Source: Arthrobacter roseus (lineage in GTDB: Bacteria; Actinomycetota; Actinomycetes; Actinomycetales; Micrococcaceae). Taken from it: a stretch of 64,000 nt of DNA. Position numbers and translations under genes: made by a program. The stretch spans positions 620,001-684,000 of the forward strand of contig NZ_JAFBCU010000001.1 in assembly GCF_016907875.1 (NCBI RefSeq), in the 5' to 3' direction. A model generated the notes under the pieces. That model made no database searches, was not told where the DNA came from, and worked only from the letters and a program-made list of their open reading frames with translations. Shown here one piece after another: positions 42,850 to 50,322 of the stretch; within the stretch, counting starts at the first letter, position 1; every line of letters starts with the position of its first letter.

Positions 42850-43539
42850 TTACGAATCCCATAACGGGTTGTGCGGGATTTGCTTCTTGGTGGTGCGCTC
42901 GGCCTTGAGTAGCCAGTTACGAAAGCCCGCGTCCCAATCACGTAGTCGTCGGTCGTTGGCTTCTGCGTGTGCTCTAAACCGATCAGCCTCGAAGTCCAAC
43001 CTGATGCCCTCAACTTCGGTGTATTCCTTATGCGCGCTCGTTGGAGCCCAAGACACTGGGAGTGCCACGTTGGGCCTGCGGTTGCCACTGGTAGGCACAC
43101 TCTCTTTAGAGAGTGTGGGTCGGGTCGGGTCGGGTCGGGTCGGGTCATCGACTTCGCATTCTTTTGCCATAGCATCCGCATGCGGTTTGCCATGCGGTTT
43201 GCCATCCCACCTAGCCCTTGCGCCCGCCTTCCCCGCGTCACTACGGGCTTTTCTCTTTTTCTTCTCATCTTCGGCTGATGGCTGAAATTCGTCCCAGTCA
43301 TGGAAGCGGTAACCTCCGTCAATGCGGTTCCATAAGCCCGCATTAACAAGCGCATCCACACCGCATTCTTTTGCCATGCCATTTGCCATAGCGTTTGCCA
43401 TGTGGTCGGGGATGAATCCGTCGGTTAGTTGAGCCGCTGACCATGAGCCAGCGCGGACCCATAGTCCAACCGCCTCATTGCCTGCGGCCATAACCTTCGC
43501 GTTAAAAGCGAACTGGTCGTCTACCTTAAACCACGGCAC
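42850..43539 (-). CDS. phage replication protein, helicase-loader type
   Basis: 229 residues. N-terminal winged-helix region MPWFKVDDQFAFNAKVMAAG and LWVRAGSWSAAQLTDGFIP, then HDWDEFQPSAEDEKKKRKAR, a hydrophilic linker, and a C-terminal LRDWDAGFRNWLLKA typical of DnaT/loader-like proteins next to DnaB in actinophages. The linker is encoded by a (GACCC)6 pentanucleotide run followed by a hairpin. Length is normal for this phage family. Confidence 0.85.
   Translation of the reverse strand: MPWFKVDDQFAFNAKVMAAGNEAVGLWVRAGSWSAAQLTDGFIPDHMANAMANGMAKECGVDALVNAGLWNRIDGGYRFHDWDEFQPSAEDEKKKRKARSDAGKAGARARWDGKPHGKPHADAMAKECEVDDPTRPDPTRPTLSKESVPTSGNRRPNVALPVSWAPTSAHKEYTEVEGIRLDFEADRFRAHAEANDRRLRDWDAGFRNWLLKAERTTKKQIPHNPLWDS
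43096..43146 (-). repeat. (GACCC)6 microsatellite and adjacent hairpin in the replication gene
   Basis: Six perfect GGGTC units on plus (43117-43146) abut a 9-bp perfect stem CACACTCTC-TTTA-GAGAGTGTG (43096-43117). In the mRNA the repeat comes first and the hairpin directly after. It encodes DPTRPDPTRP. Unit changes would shift the frame. Confidence 0.9.
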
Positions 43540-43748
43540 TACTTCACCGCCCGCTTGAGCATCTTCCGGACGCCTGCCTCTGTCATGCCGTAGGCGTCGC
43601 CAATCTCTTGGTGCGTGAGTCCGTACTGGTGAGCGAGACAGGCAAAGTATGGCCGGTGGATCTGGTTTTGCTGGTGGCGTCCCTGCTGTAGTTCAAGGAA
43701 CTGTCTAGCAAGATTTTTAAGCTCTACGGGGGCCGTTTCAGCTATCAT
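43539..43748 (-). CDS. sigma-70 region 4-like HTH protein, 69 aa
   Basis: ATG 43748 with GGAGGG eight bases upstream; the longer frame to 43814 is unlikely. The C-terminal LAHQYGLTHQEIGDAYGMTE and AGVRKMLKRAVK is a helix-turn-helix of the region-4 or Trp-repressor kind. It is the first gene after a possible promoter, so it may regulate the replication operon. Confidence 0.75.
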   Translation of the reverse strand: MIAETAPVELKNLARQFLELQQGRHQQNQIHRPYFACLAHQYGLTHQEIGDAYGMTEAGVRKMLKRAVK

Positions 43749-43840
43749 TGCTGAAGCCCTCCTCTCTGGTGACATCAGAAGGATGGTTAGAAGGATCTGC
43801 GGTGTTGGTAGCACTGCGGGTCCTTCGTCTTTATCCTTCT

Positions 43841-43846
43841 ATTGTA
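43841..43846 (-). promoter_or_regulatory. possible -10 box of the replication operon
   Basis: TACAAT on minus at 43841-43846, with an AT-rich stretch upstream (GATAAAAATGGGTTAAGC), in the gap between VRR-NUC and the HTH gene. No good -35 at 16-18 bases. Weak. Confidence 0.3.
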
Positions 43847-43897
43847 TCGAACTAATGTCCGCTTAACCCATTTTTATCTGGGTCCTGCACTACTAAT

Positions 43898-44236
43898 TCA
43901 TCGCAATATTAATTTGATCGCTTCGGTGTCGCGTGGTCGCCAAACATAAGAAGTGATTCCGGCATGGTCGAAAAGGAATAACCATTCTTTCTGGTCCTCG
44001 CTAACCCTCCCGGTCTCGGTCTTGAGTTCGGCAACAATGACCCGTTGCCCGCGTACGGCGATAAGGTCAGGAAATCCAGCCTTGACGCCCTGTATGCGCC
44101 CGTTGACGGGTCGATTGTCTGGCGCATGAAACCACTTCCACTTGTAGGCAGTCATTAGGTTCTGCACAGTGGACTGGAATCGCCTCTCCGTAATAGCCCG
44201 TAGCTGGTTGTCAATGTCGGTAAGTCGCGATGCCAT
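43898..44236 (-). CDS. VRR-NUC domain nuclease
   Basis: 112 residues. The PD-(D/E)XK core of VRR-NUC proteins is visible: GFPDLIAVRGQRVIVAELKT with the catalytic D...E-x-K, then SEDQKEWLFLFDHAG. AGGGG lies five bases before ATG 44236. It probably acts as a structure-specific nuclease in phage recombination or replication. It sits just after a terminator, so expression may need read-through. Confidence 0.9.
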   Translation of the reverse strand: MASRLTDIDNQLRAITERRFQSTVQNLMTAYKWKWFHAPDNRPVNGRIQGVKAGFPDLIAVRGQRVIVAELKTETGRVSEDQKEWLFLFDHAGITSYVWRPRDTEAIKLILR

Positions 44237-44255
44237 TAGTACCCCTTCCGGGCAT

Positions 44256-44277
44256 AAAAAAACCGCCTATGGGCGGT
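44256..44277 (-). terminator. terminator before the VRR-NUC gene
   Basis: On minus ACCGCC-CATA-GGCGGT followed by T7 and then ATGCCC. A compact strong rho-independent terminator inside the early operon. The same layout (stem, T7, ATGCCC) recurs at 48591-48614. Confidence 0.85.
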
Positions 44278-44306
44278 CGGTGGATATGGGAATATCTCAA
44301 TGATCA

Positions 44307-44447
44307 TCACGATCCCCCTTCCGGTAATACGACGGTGATGATTGTCCCGTGCGGTAGCTCGTGTGCGCCCTCCACGAATACGGTGATGAGAGTTTCGCCT
44401 GATGGTGTCCGGGCGAACTGTGCGGGGCCGGTAAGTTCGCGGCTCAT
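44307..44447 (-). CDS. small phage protein, 46 aa
   Basis: ATG 44447 overlaps the methyltransferase stop as ATGA. Product MSRELTGPAQFARTPSGETL then ITVFVEGAHELPHG and TIITVVLPEGGS, a small beta-rich protein. It is the last gene before the terminator at 44256. Confidence 0.7.
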   Translation of the reverse strand: MSRELTGPAQFARTPSGETLITVFVEGAHELPHGTIITVVLPEGGS

Positions 44448-45130
44448 GCGAAGGCACCGAAGACGAGTGCACCCTGAGCGCATCGTTTGGCGATGATTTC
44501 GCAGTCTCGTTCGTCGAGCTCGACGCCTATTGAGTGACGCCCAAGTGCCTTCGCTGCCACGAGTGTTGATCCAGATCCGGCGAACGGGTCAGCGACTACC
44601 TGCCCTGTCGTCTTGGCTATCAGGCACTCCATGAGCTGGACCGGCTTTTGGTGTGGGTGGAGCCTGCCGTTCTTTGACATTGACTGGACGGGCGCGTAGC
44701 TCAGCACGTCATCGCCGGTGTAGCCGTGGCTGAATACGTCAGTGTCTCGCTTGCCCTGCCACTCGCCATCACCTAGGACGTAGATTTCTTGATGAGATGG
44801 TTTCCATGGGATGCGGAGGTCGCCCATACCAAGCGCGCCTTTCGTGTCCCAGATCAGGAGTGCCTTGGTAGTTGCTGGGCGGGTGATCTTCCATGAGCCA
44901 AAGGCAAGTGCCGGGCGTGAGCCCCATGCCTCGAGCGCGGCATCCCGGTTTGCCGTGTCTGTGTCGTTGAGGATTGACGCCTTGAGCGTGTCTCGACGGG
45001 CGCCTGATTTGTAGCTCACCCCGTATGGCGGGTCAGTAACCAGCACGTCAGCACCCAACCATTCGCGGTGTTCAGTGAGACAGTTGCCGTGATATAGCGT
45101 CACGTAATCGTCCTGATAATAAAGCGTCAT
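44444..45130 (-). CDS. DNA amino-methyltransferase (N6-adenine or N4-cytosine)
   Basis: 228 residues. Motif IV DPPYGVSYKSG is at about residues 33-43; motif I FAGSGSTLVAAK is near residue 195, an order of the beta class. LHPHQKPVQLMECL precedes motif I as usual. There is no obvious large target-recognition domain and no partner restriction gene, so it is a solitary phage methyltransferase, probably protecting phage DNA against host restriction. Confidence 0.92.
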   Translation of the reverse strand: MTLYYQDDYVTLYHGNCLTEHREWLGADVLVTDPPYGVSYKSGARRDTLKASILNDTDTANRDAALEAWGSRPALAFGSWKITRPATTKALLIWDTKGALGMGDLRIPWKPSHQEIYVLGDGEWQGKRDTDVFSHGYTGDDVLSYAPVQSMSKNGRLHPHQKPVQLMECLIAKTTGQVVADPFAGSGSTLVAAKALGRHSIGVELDERDCEIIAKRCAQGALVFGAFA

Positions 45131-45432
45131 AGCAGTGTTCCTCCCTCGTTCGGCACGATTTCGCGCATGGCAGGCGCTTCTAGGTGGTGGGTGGCCCAGT
45201 GTCCGAGGTCTTCACCGAGCCGTAGCCGCCTGAATGCTTCGGCGGCCTGCTCGGCGATCTGCTGAGTGTCAGCTTTGATGCCGATGGAGCTGTGGTCGCG
45301 GACCGTCATATGGTCGGCAGTGACCTTCGCTACCACCGTCGTGCCGAGCTTGCGGGATAGGACCATCCATGTCAGGGACTGATTCGCTGTGCCCCACAGT
45401 ATGGCCGTGGAGTCGTCAAGGGTTTGCGTCAT
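45127..45432 (-). CDS. hypothetical phage protein, 101 aa
   Basis: MTQTLDDSTAILWGTANQSL and a C-terminal helix EQAAEAFRRLRLGEDLGHWA. It overlaps the methyltransferase start by four bases. No family recognised. Confidence 0.7.
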   Translation of the reverse strand: MTQTLDDSTAILWGTANQSLTWMVLSRKLGTTVVAKVTADHMTVRDHSSIGIKADTQQIAEQAAEAFRRLRLGEDLGHWATHHLEAPAMREIVPNEGGTLL

Positions 45433-45614
45433 TTCGTTTCCCCGTCGTTGGTCTCGTCGGTCCAGCCCATTTCCCGTGCTGGCCGTTTACAATCCCGGCA
45501 GAATGGGCCGAGTGCACGCCCGCCGACGCCGCGTTGTCGCATGATGCCGCATCGGTTGCAGGGCCGCATCTTTCCGTGCACGCGGGGTGATTCAGTAGTG
45601 GCTTGGAAACTCAT
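45429..45614 (-). CDS. small zinc-finger-like protein, 61 aa
   Basis: Contains KMRPCNRCGIMRQRGVGG and GPFCRDCKRPARE, two CxxC pairs forming a probable treble-clef zinc site. Its ATG overlaps the previous stop. Similar short Cys4 proteins are frequent in actinophage early regions. Function unknown. Confidence 0.75.
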   Translation of the reverse strand: MSFQATTESPRVHGKMRPCNRCGIMRQRGVGGRALGPFCRDCKRPAREMGWTDETNDGETK

Positions 45615-45745
45615 GCCTCAACCTCTCCGTCATCGCAGCATTCGATATACGCCGGGGCTTCTTCACCGCATGAATTGCAGTGACCATACGGATTTCCCAA
45701 TTCATCTAATACGAATCCTTCTTCGTCATACTCGGTTTCGTTCAT
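45611..45745 (-). CDS. small acidic cysteine-rich protein, 44 aa
   Basis: ATG 45745 to TGA 45611, coupled to both neighbours by ATGA overlaps. MNETEYDEEGFVLDELGNPY then GHCNSCGEEAPAYIECCDDG: four cysteines in CxxC and CC. A likely zinc-binding microprotein. Confidence 0.7.
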   Translation of the reverse strand: MNETEYDEEGFVLDELGNPYGHCNSCGEEAPAYIECCDDGEVEA

Positions 45746-45927
45746 GTCAGGTCCTTTCGTGTAGTGGTTTCAGGGTGATCTTCGCGTTCCCATCCGCAAC
45801 GTGGACACCATCGCTGCGCGTACGATTTGCCTTCGTCGTACCCCATCCATTCGGGGCACACTGGGACAAGCCGCCCGCAAATGCAGTCTGGGTTGCTGCA
45901 CCACGTCAAACCTGTGTGGAAACTCAT
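45742..45927 (-). CDS. small zinc-finger-like protein, 61 aa
   Basis: MSFHTGLTWCSNPDCICGRL and AQRWCPRCGWEREDHPE, five or six cysteines in two clusters. ATG 45927 follows an ATGA overlap with the degraded frame upstream. Function unknown. Confidence 0.72.
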   Translation of the reverse strand: MSFHTGLTWCSNPDCICGRLVPVCPEWMGYDEGKSYAQRWCPRCGWEREDHPETTTRKDLT

Positions 45928-46168
45928 GTCAGGTCCTTCCTCGGTATGCCGTCGCGCTCGACCTGTTCGGCGCGTTGTGCTAGGTAGAATGCGGCGATGG
46001 GTCCGCATGGTTGACCGATGTCGCCGCGTGCTTTGGCGTCGAGTGCGGCTTGTCGGAGGGCGTCGAGGTATCCGCGGCGGTAAGCACGGTTTACTCGGGT
46101 GGCGGTTGGCTCATGACCGACCGATCCCCTCCCGTGATGATGAAGATCGCGTCAAATTCAGTGCTCAT
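45924..46168 (-). pseudogene. small early gene split over two frames
   Basis: A good start (ATG 46168, CAGGAG six bases upstream) opens a 25-codon frame ending at 46091. The -1 frame is open from 46151 to 45924, has no start codon, reads RVNRAYRRGYLDALRQAALD then AKARGDIGQPCGPIAAFYLA, and ends in an ATGA overlap with the next gene exactly as the other coupled early genes do. So the second frame is coding but lacks a start. A single indel in 46091-46151, or a programmed -1 shift, would join them; I see no classical slippery heptamer. Confidence 0.6.
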
Positions 46169-46262
46169 GGGTTACTCCTGGTATGTGAGGGTGTCGCCGC
46201 CCATGGTGGTGGACGGCGACACGAGGGGGTTTATTGGCTTTAGTACGGTTTATGCGGATTGA

Positions 46263-46730
46263 TTAAAATGGGGGCGAGTTGCTGTCTGGACCGTTACCCC
46301 ACCCGGAGTTATCCGGTGCGGACTGTCCCCACGGCTGGGATGCCTGCTGGTTCTGCTGGGCTTGCGGCGCGGACCCATTGGATTGCCCATGGGGTGCCTG
46401 CTCCAGTTTGCGGAGGGTGTTCAATGTCAAGGACGGCTTCGAGCGTTTACCGCCGCCGTTCTTGTCCTCCCATGACTGAGTTTCGAGGCGGCCCTCGACG
46501 TATACCTGGTCACCTTTACTGAGCCCCTGAGCGAACCGGGTAGCGCGGTCATCCCACGCAATGGCCTCCACCGCGAAGTTGCGCGGGGTCTCCCACTGCT
46601 GAGTCTGGTCGTTGTACTTGCGGTCAGACATACCGATAAACAACTTGAGGATCGGCATACCGTCGGGGGTTGTGGTTTTCTCCGGGTCGGTGAGGATTCC
46701 GGCGATGCCCTGAATGGTGGGAATACTCAT
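46263..46730 (-). CDS. ssb: single-stranded DNA-binding protein
   Basis: 155 residues. OB-fold core (MSIPTIQGIAGILTDPEKTT, NFAVEAIAWDDRATRFAQGL, GDQVYVEGRLETQSWEDKNG), a Gln/Gly/Ser-rich linker and an acidic-aromatic tip ending PDSNSPPF, which resembles the DDDIPF partner-binding tip. It is in an operon with the RecT-like annealing protein and exonuclease. Confidence 0.95.
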   Translation of the reverse strand: MSIPTIQGIAGILTDPEKTTTPDGMPILKLFIGMSDRKYNDQTQQWETPRNFAVEAIAWDDRATRFAQGLSKGDQVYVEGRLETQSWEDKNGGGKRSKPSLTLNTLRKLEQAPHGQSNGSAPQAQQNQQASQPWGQSAPDNSGWGNGPDSNSPPF

Positions 46731-46733
46731 GAA

Positions 46734-47462
46734 TTACGCCTCTTCCTGATCGAATCGTGCGGCTTCCTTCTGGATGCCTTGGAGTATGCCGGCTGATTCC
46801 CCGGCTGATTGTGCTTCCCTATATAGGGAGTGCAGTTGGTCGAGGGTGGTCGTCGACTTAGCCTCGGCGGTCCAATCACGGTCCACGATCTCCCCGGTGG
46901 CCTCGTCGGCTTCGGGCTCAACCTGAGTAAGTCTGGTGAATGCCGAGTCTGGCGCGGGTGTTGTTGGCTCGCCGAGTGATTCGAGCTCTTCCGTGGAGTG
47001 CTGGATGCCGTGCATAGCGTCCGGCGCTCCTGCTCTACAAACTTCAGCGATAGCTCGGGATCGGAGCATTGCGCCGGGGTATGCCTTCCAGGTTGCCGTG
47101 TTGAGGTTCGCCTGTTTGGCCTTGGCCATGTCCCAGCGGGCTTTGAACTCGAAGTCCGGGTCATCCACGCGGATAAGTGTTGCCTCGGCGTAGGTGTCAT
47201 CCCCGGTGACGCGGAGCTTGTGCCCGGCCTTGCGAACCATCGCCCCGATGAGGTCAGCGGACGCGCTCGGTTTCCCATTTATTACGTGGACCGACGTGAT
47301 CGCGTGGATCGGCTTCATGCCCAAGGCTTCAGCGAATTCTATTGCGAATAGCAGGTTGGCCGGGTTGTTCTGGAAGTGCTTAGGCAGGAGGTTCGACACG
47401 GCGAGCGTCTTGGCGTACTCAACTTTGTTCCCCGTTGATATAGGGACGATTTCGTTACTCAT
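46734..47462 (-). CDS. RecT-like single-strand annealing protein
   Basis: 242 residues. Conserved segment AIEFAEALGMKPIHAITSVH, VINGKPSASADLIGAMVRKA and TATWKAYPGAMLRSRAIAEV match actinophage proteins usually annotated as RecT. Paired with the exonuclease just upstream (overlap of eight bases) it forms a two-component recombination system that anneals resected ends. The C-terminal 70 residues are variable. Confidence 0.88.
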   Translation of the reverse strand: MSNEIVPISTGNKVEYAKTLAVSNLLPKHFQNNPANLLFAIEFAEALGMKPIHAITSVHVINGKPSASADLIGAMVRKAGHKLRVTGDDTYAEATLIRVDDPDFEFKARWDMAKAKQANLNTATWKAYPGAMLRSRAIAEVCRAGAPDAMHGIQHSTEELESLGEPTTPAPDSAFTRLTQVEPEADEATGEIVDRDWTAEAKSTTTLDQLHSLYREAQSAGESAGILQGIQKEAARFDQEEA

Positions 47463-48264
47463 CGATCATCATGTCCTCTAGTTGGTATGTCGCCCATTTG
47501 GGCAGCGATACGGTGGTGAATGCGGGGTAGCCCGGCCACTTGTCGGCGGCTTTGCACTCCCGGTAGATGCGCTTGGCCCGGTCGATCATCTGGCGTCCAT
47601 AGGCCAACGCTTCGGCGTCGAACTCGGTAACCGATGTTAGGTATGGCTTGGACTTCTCGACGTTCACGAAAGCGAAGGCGTGGTCTTCCCCGGTCAACTC
47701 CTTGACACCATCCACGTACATGGCCGCGGACATGAAGTATCCGAAGTCGTAGCCGGTGCGCGGAAAGTCTTTCGGGTTAGCCGACTGGCAAGTTTTGAGG
47801 TCCACAATCAGCCCTGACTTTCGTGCGTCCGGCCTAACCTTGTACATCTGGCCCTCTTCCTCCCAGAAGAACGACTGCTCGGCGACGTGTCCGGTGAAAG
47901 CGTTGGCCGCGAGTGGGTTACGCATGACGCTCTCCGCTATGGCGTGAACCTCGATGAGGTCCTTGGAGAGCATCGGGGTCAACCCGTCCGTGTATGCCTT
48001 ATCTCGGTCGCCTTGCGCGGCTTTGGTTCGGTAGCTGTCGTATTCCAGTTCAACGACTGTCTTGAACTCACCCTCAAGCACGAGCTCGTGAACCGCCGTG
48101 CCGACGTCGTACGCCTCTTTGTGTACTGGGTGTTCTGACTCCCACTTCCAATGCGCGGGGGTCCGGGTGGCGAGGGTCTTTAGGCTGGTGGATCCCATTG
48201 CTGGATCCGCGTGATAATCGGCATTGCTCATACCGTCGTAGATACCAGGCTTATAGTCACTCAT
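47455..48264 (-). CDS. RecE/exonuclease VIII-like PD-(D/E)XK exonuclease
   Basis: 269 residues. MSDYKPGIYDGMSNADYHAD, AYDVGTAVHELVLEGEF (motif with H and E), QMYKVRPDARKSGLIVDLKT (catalytic D...D-x-K) and GYDFGYFMSAAMYVDG are characteristic of phage RecB-type exonucleases. AAGGA lies six bases before ATG 48264. It resects 5' ends for the RecT-like protein. Confidence 0.9.
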   Translation of the reverse strand: MSDYKPGIYDGMSNADYHADPAMGSTSLKTLATRTPAHWKWESEHPVHKEAYDVGTAVHELVLEGEFKTVVELEYDSYRTKAAQGDRDKAYTDGLTPMLSKDLIEVHAIAESVMRNPLAANAFTGHVAEQSFFWEEEGQMYKVRPDARKSGLIVDLKTCQSANPKDFPRTGYDFGYFMSAAMYVDGVKELTGEDHAFAFVNVEKSKPYLTSVTEFDAEALAYGRQMIDRAKRIYRECKAADKWPGYPAFTTVSLPKWATYQLEDMMIDE

Positions 48265-48373
48265 GTTCATCCTTGGTGTAGTAGAAGAAGCCGCCGTCGG
48301 GTGGGTTGTGTACTCCGCAGCTTCCGTCTGGGCTGGTGCGGCAGTCGCAGCGGTATGGGTTGAGTTCACTCAT
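48257..48373 (-). CDS. small cysteine-containing protein, 38 aa
   Basis: ATG 48373 to TGA 48257. MSELNPYRCDCRTSPDGSCG then VHNPPDGGFFYYTKDEHE, with CxC and a third cysteine. Start and stop overlap both neighbours. Function unknown. Confidence 0.65.
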   Translation of the reverse strand: MSELNPYRCDCRTSPDGSCGVHNPPDGGFFYYTKDEHE

Positions 48374-48555
48374 CGTCGTGTCCTGTCGAGGTTGTGTATG
48401 GCTGTCCATGCTGTTGGGTCACGGTGCCCGCCTGACTGCACCGAGTCGGCGGCGGCTTGACGTGCGCGGGCTATCTGGTGGTGCTCGCATCCGTAGCGCG
48501 TCAAACACACGCCTTGTGGTGTCCGGCATCGACTGCAACACCCGTCGCCGTTCAT
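48370..48555 (-). CDS. small zinc-finger-like protein, 61 aa
   Basis: MNGDGCCSRCRTPQGVCLTR then YGCEHHQIARARQAAADS: CCxxC...C...CxHH, a probable zinc site followed by a basic helix. Coupled to the 38-aa gene. First gene after the terminator at 48591. Confidence 0.7.
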   Translation of the reverse strand: MNGDGCCSRCRTPQGVCLTRYGCEHHQIARARQAAADSVQSGGHRDPTAWTAIHNLDRTRR

Positions 48556-48590
48556 GTCGTCGTGTCTTTCATTCGGCCTCCATTGGGCAT

Positions 48591-48614
48591 AAAAAAAGCC
48601 GCGTCGTGGCGGCT
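48591..48614 (-). terminator. terminator within the early operon
   Basis: On minus AGCCGC-cacgac-GCGGCT followed by T7 and ATGCCC, nearly the same architecture as 44256-44277. It separates the distal early genes from the recombination genes. Confidence 0.85.
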
Positions 48615-48644
48615 GTGGGTTGGCGGGTTGTTAGAGGATTCAGG

Positions 48645-48857
48645 TCATGGCTTCAGTACTCCAATCGTCCATGCTTCCTTGATGGTTTCCATGTGCCATA
48701 ACGCGAGGTCGTACATGACCCGCCAGTCACCCGTATTGTCGGACGCCCACAACCTGCCGGTGTCGTCCCTGACTTCCATGTAGTAGCAGTACATGAAACC
48801 GCGGCGGGAGAACTTGTTCGGTTGACGACGGGCGCGGATAGTTGCCCGGAGTCTCAT
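48645..48857 (-). CDS. hypothetical phage protein, 70 aa
   Basis: MRLRATIRARRQPNKFSRRG then FMYCYYMEVRDDTGRLWASD, a basic N-terminus and a beta-like body. AAGGGTGG precedes ATG 48857. Unrecognised. Confidence 0.7.
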   Translation of the reverse strand: MRLRATIRARRQPNKFSRRGFMYCYYMEVRDDTGRLWASDNTGDWRVMYDLALWHMETIKEAWTIGVLKP

Positions 48858-48994
48858 GGCTTGCCACCCTTGTGGATAAGTGGCTTATATCCAATGCCGC
48901 GCCTGACCTGACCGCATGTCGCGCAGTGGCGGTATCGGTAACCCCACCCGGTGCCAGGGTAGTAGTTCGACCAATGCGAACCACTCCGGGTCAC
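48854..48994 (-). CDS. small zinc-ribbon-like protein, 46 aa
   Basis: GTG 48994 overlaps the previous stop as GTGA, and its stop overlaps the next ATG. VTRSGSHWSNYYPGTGWGYR then YRHCATCGQVRRGIGYKPLI, with one CxxC. Both junctions support it. Confidence 0.68.
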   Translation of the reverse strand: MTRSGSHWSNYYPGTGWGYRYRHCATCGQVRRGIGYKPLIHKGGKP

Positions 48995-49323
48995 GGTCGC
49001 TTACCTGCCCGCGTGCGGATCCAGTTACCTATAAGAACGCGTAGCAAGCCTGGGATGGTCCCGTCTTTGAACACGGCGTCTGCCGCCTCCAGTAGTGCCG
49101 CCCGTTCCCGTTCGGCCCCGTACGCCTCGACTAGTTCGGCTACTACCTGCGCCCGATGCCAGTTCAGCCCAACTACTCCGGGTGGTCGGTCAACTCCAGG
49201 GCGTTCTTCCCTGTTCCAGTATCCGCACTGGCAGGTCTCCCCGCTCGCTACTTGCATCCCGGTTGTGAGCTTGTGCGCTGATAGTGCCTTGGCGATTACT
49301 TCCGCGCTCAGTTCCCCGCTCAT
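48991..49323 (-). CDS. hypothetical phage protein, 110 aa
   Basis: MSGELSAEVIAKALSAHKLT, a CQCGYW site, then WHRAQVVAELVEAYGAERER. The mixture of a short Cys motif (GETCQCGYWN) and a helical body is common among actinophage early proteins. Function unknown. Confidence 0.75.
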   Translation of the reverse strand: MSGELSAEVIAKALSAHKLTTGMQVASGETCQCGYWNREERPGVDRPPGVVGLNWHRAQVVAELVEAYGAERERAALLEAADAVFKDGTIPGLLRVLIGNWIRTRAGKRP

Positions 49324-49589
49324 GACTGGTTCTCAGACTCTTCGGGATGCCATTTCTGTTGGTACTCAAACCAAAGCTCCCGAGCCTCGTCCATCCCGCC
49401 ACCCATAGCATGAGGGACCATGGCATACAGAACATTGGCAACCTCTCGTAGCTTCAATTCAGCGGTTCTAGAGTTGGCAGCGAGCAGTCTGACGTCCATA
49501 CGATTTCCGGGGACGATGGAGGCGAGGTTGCTAACCTCGCTGCCGATCCGCATAGTCAGTTCGTCTCGGGTGAAGCGGTAGGCGCTCAT
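49320..49589 (-). CDS. hypothetical phage protein, 89 aa
   Basis: MSAYRFTRDELTMRIGSEVS, largely helical (AELKLREVANVLYAMVPHA), C-terminal acidic. Overlaps both neighbours by four bases. Unrecognised. Confidence 0.72.
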   Translation of the reverse strand: MSAYRFTRDELTMRIGSEVSNLASIVPGNRMDVRLLAANSRTAELKLREVANVLYAMVPHAMGGGMDEARELWFEYQQKWHPEESENQS

Positions 49590-49888
49590 GGTTGGTCCTC
49601 GTCGTGGTTGCAGTTGCCTTCATCATCGAAATGTTCTTCGTCGGCGTCGTTGTGTAGGATGATCATGCGGGAGACGATCAGCGGCCCGTTCCCGTACGGG
49701 TCCAGATACTGGGTGGCTGTGTGCTCCCCGTCAGCGACCCACGCGGTGATGTCGTGCCCACGCCCGGGTCGAATCTCCTCTGCGTATCTGATCGACCAGT
49801 CGCCCAGATGGGTGCCAATAATTTTGTGGATCCGGGTGTGTGCTTGAGTCAGTGCTTCGACCTGTCGAATGGTCAGCTCGTTACTCAT
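49586..49888 (-). CDS. hypothetical phage protein, 100 aa
   Basis: ATG 49888 overlaps the preceding stop. MSNELTIRQVEALTQAHTRI, beta-rich middle (HTATQYLDPYGNGPLIVSRM), and a very acidic His/Asp-rich tail (EEHFDDEGNCNHDED). Unrecognised. Confidence 0.72.
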   Translation of the reverse strand: MSNELTIRQVEALTQAHTRIHKIIGTHLGDWSIRYAEEIRPGRGHDITAWVADGEHTATQYLDPYGNGPLIVSRMIILHNDADEEHFDDEGNCNHDEDQP

Positions 49889-50322
49889 TTCCCGGCCCCG
49901 TCCTGAGCTTCGATGACCATGTCCACGGTGATGCGGCTCCATGCGTCGGGATTTAGTTCCTCATATCGTTCGGCGCATGTAGACCCCCGACGTGCCCGAA
50001 TCTTACCCAGCACCTTATTCCGGCGTTCGGATAGCTTGGCCTCGGCTTCCCGCGTCTCTTTCGCATCGAACCATTCGGCGCGTGCGAGGAAGAATGCAGC
50101 GTCGATGCGACGGCTAGCCCCGTCCTTATAGCTGGCTTTACTCACCCACCAACCCGCAGGCGTCTTCCCGTCCTCATCCAGTACTGGCATCTGGTCGCGG
50201 GGGATGACGGCGTACTCGGTGAGGAACTGTTGGACGGCTCCCAGTAGTGATGCGTCGGGCTTTGGGCCTATAGACCGATCATGGTAGATTTCCATGAATC
50301 GTGTTTCGGCGTCGGTGTTCAT
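49885..50322 (-). CDS. hypothetical phage protein, 145 aa
   Basis: MNTDAETRFMEIYHDRSIGP, then DQMPVLDEDGKTPAGWWVSK, and a long basic helix (AEAKLSERRNKVLGKIRARR). It could be nucleic-acid binding. Coupled at both ends. No family recognised. Confidence 0.72.
   Translation of the reverse strand: MNTDAETRFMEIYHDRSIGPKPDASLLGAVQQFLTEYAVIPRDQMPVLDEDGKTPAGWWVSKASYKDGASRRIDAAFFLARAEWFDAKETREAEAKLSERRNKVLGKIRARRGSTCAERYEELNPDAWSRITVDMVIEAQDGAGK

Noticed and set aside
43117-43146. (GGGTC)6 as a CRISPR-like array
   Set aside because: There are no spacers; it is a pure microsatellite in a coding region. No CRISPR array was seen anywhere in the window.
42840-43382. 180-codon alternative frame in the replication gene as a frameshift product
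   Set aside because: The main frame has recognisable domains on both sides of the repeat, while the alternative is Arg/Pro-rich without domain character.
44239-44307. 22-codon frame starting just after the small 46-aa gene
   Set aside because: It would read straight through the stem and U-tract of the terminator at 44256-44277.
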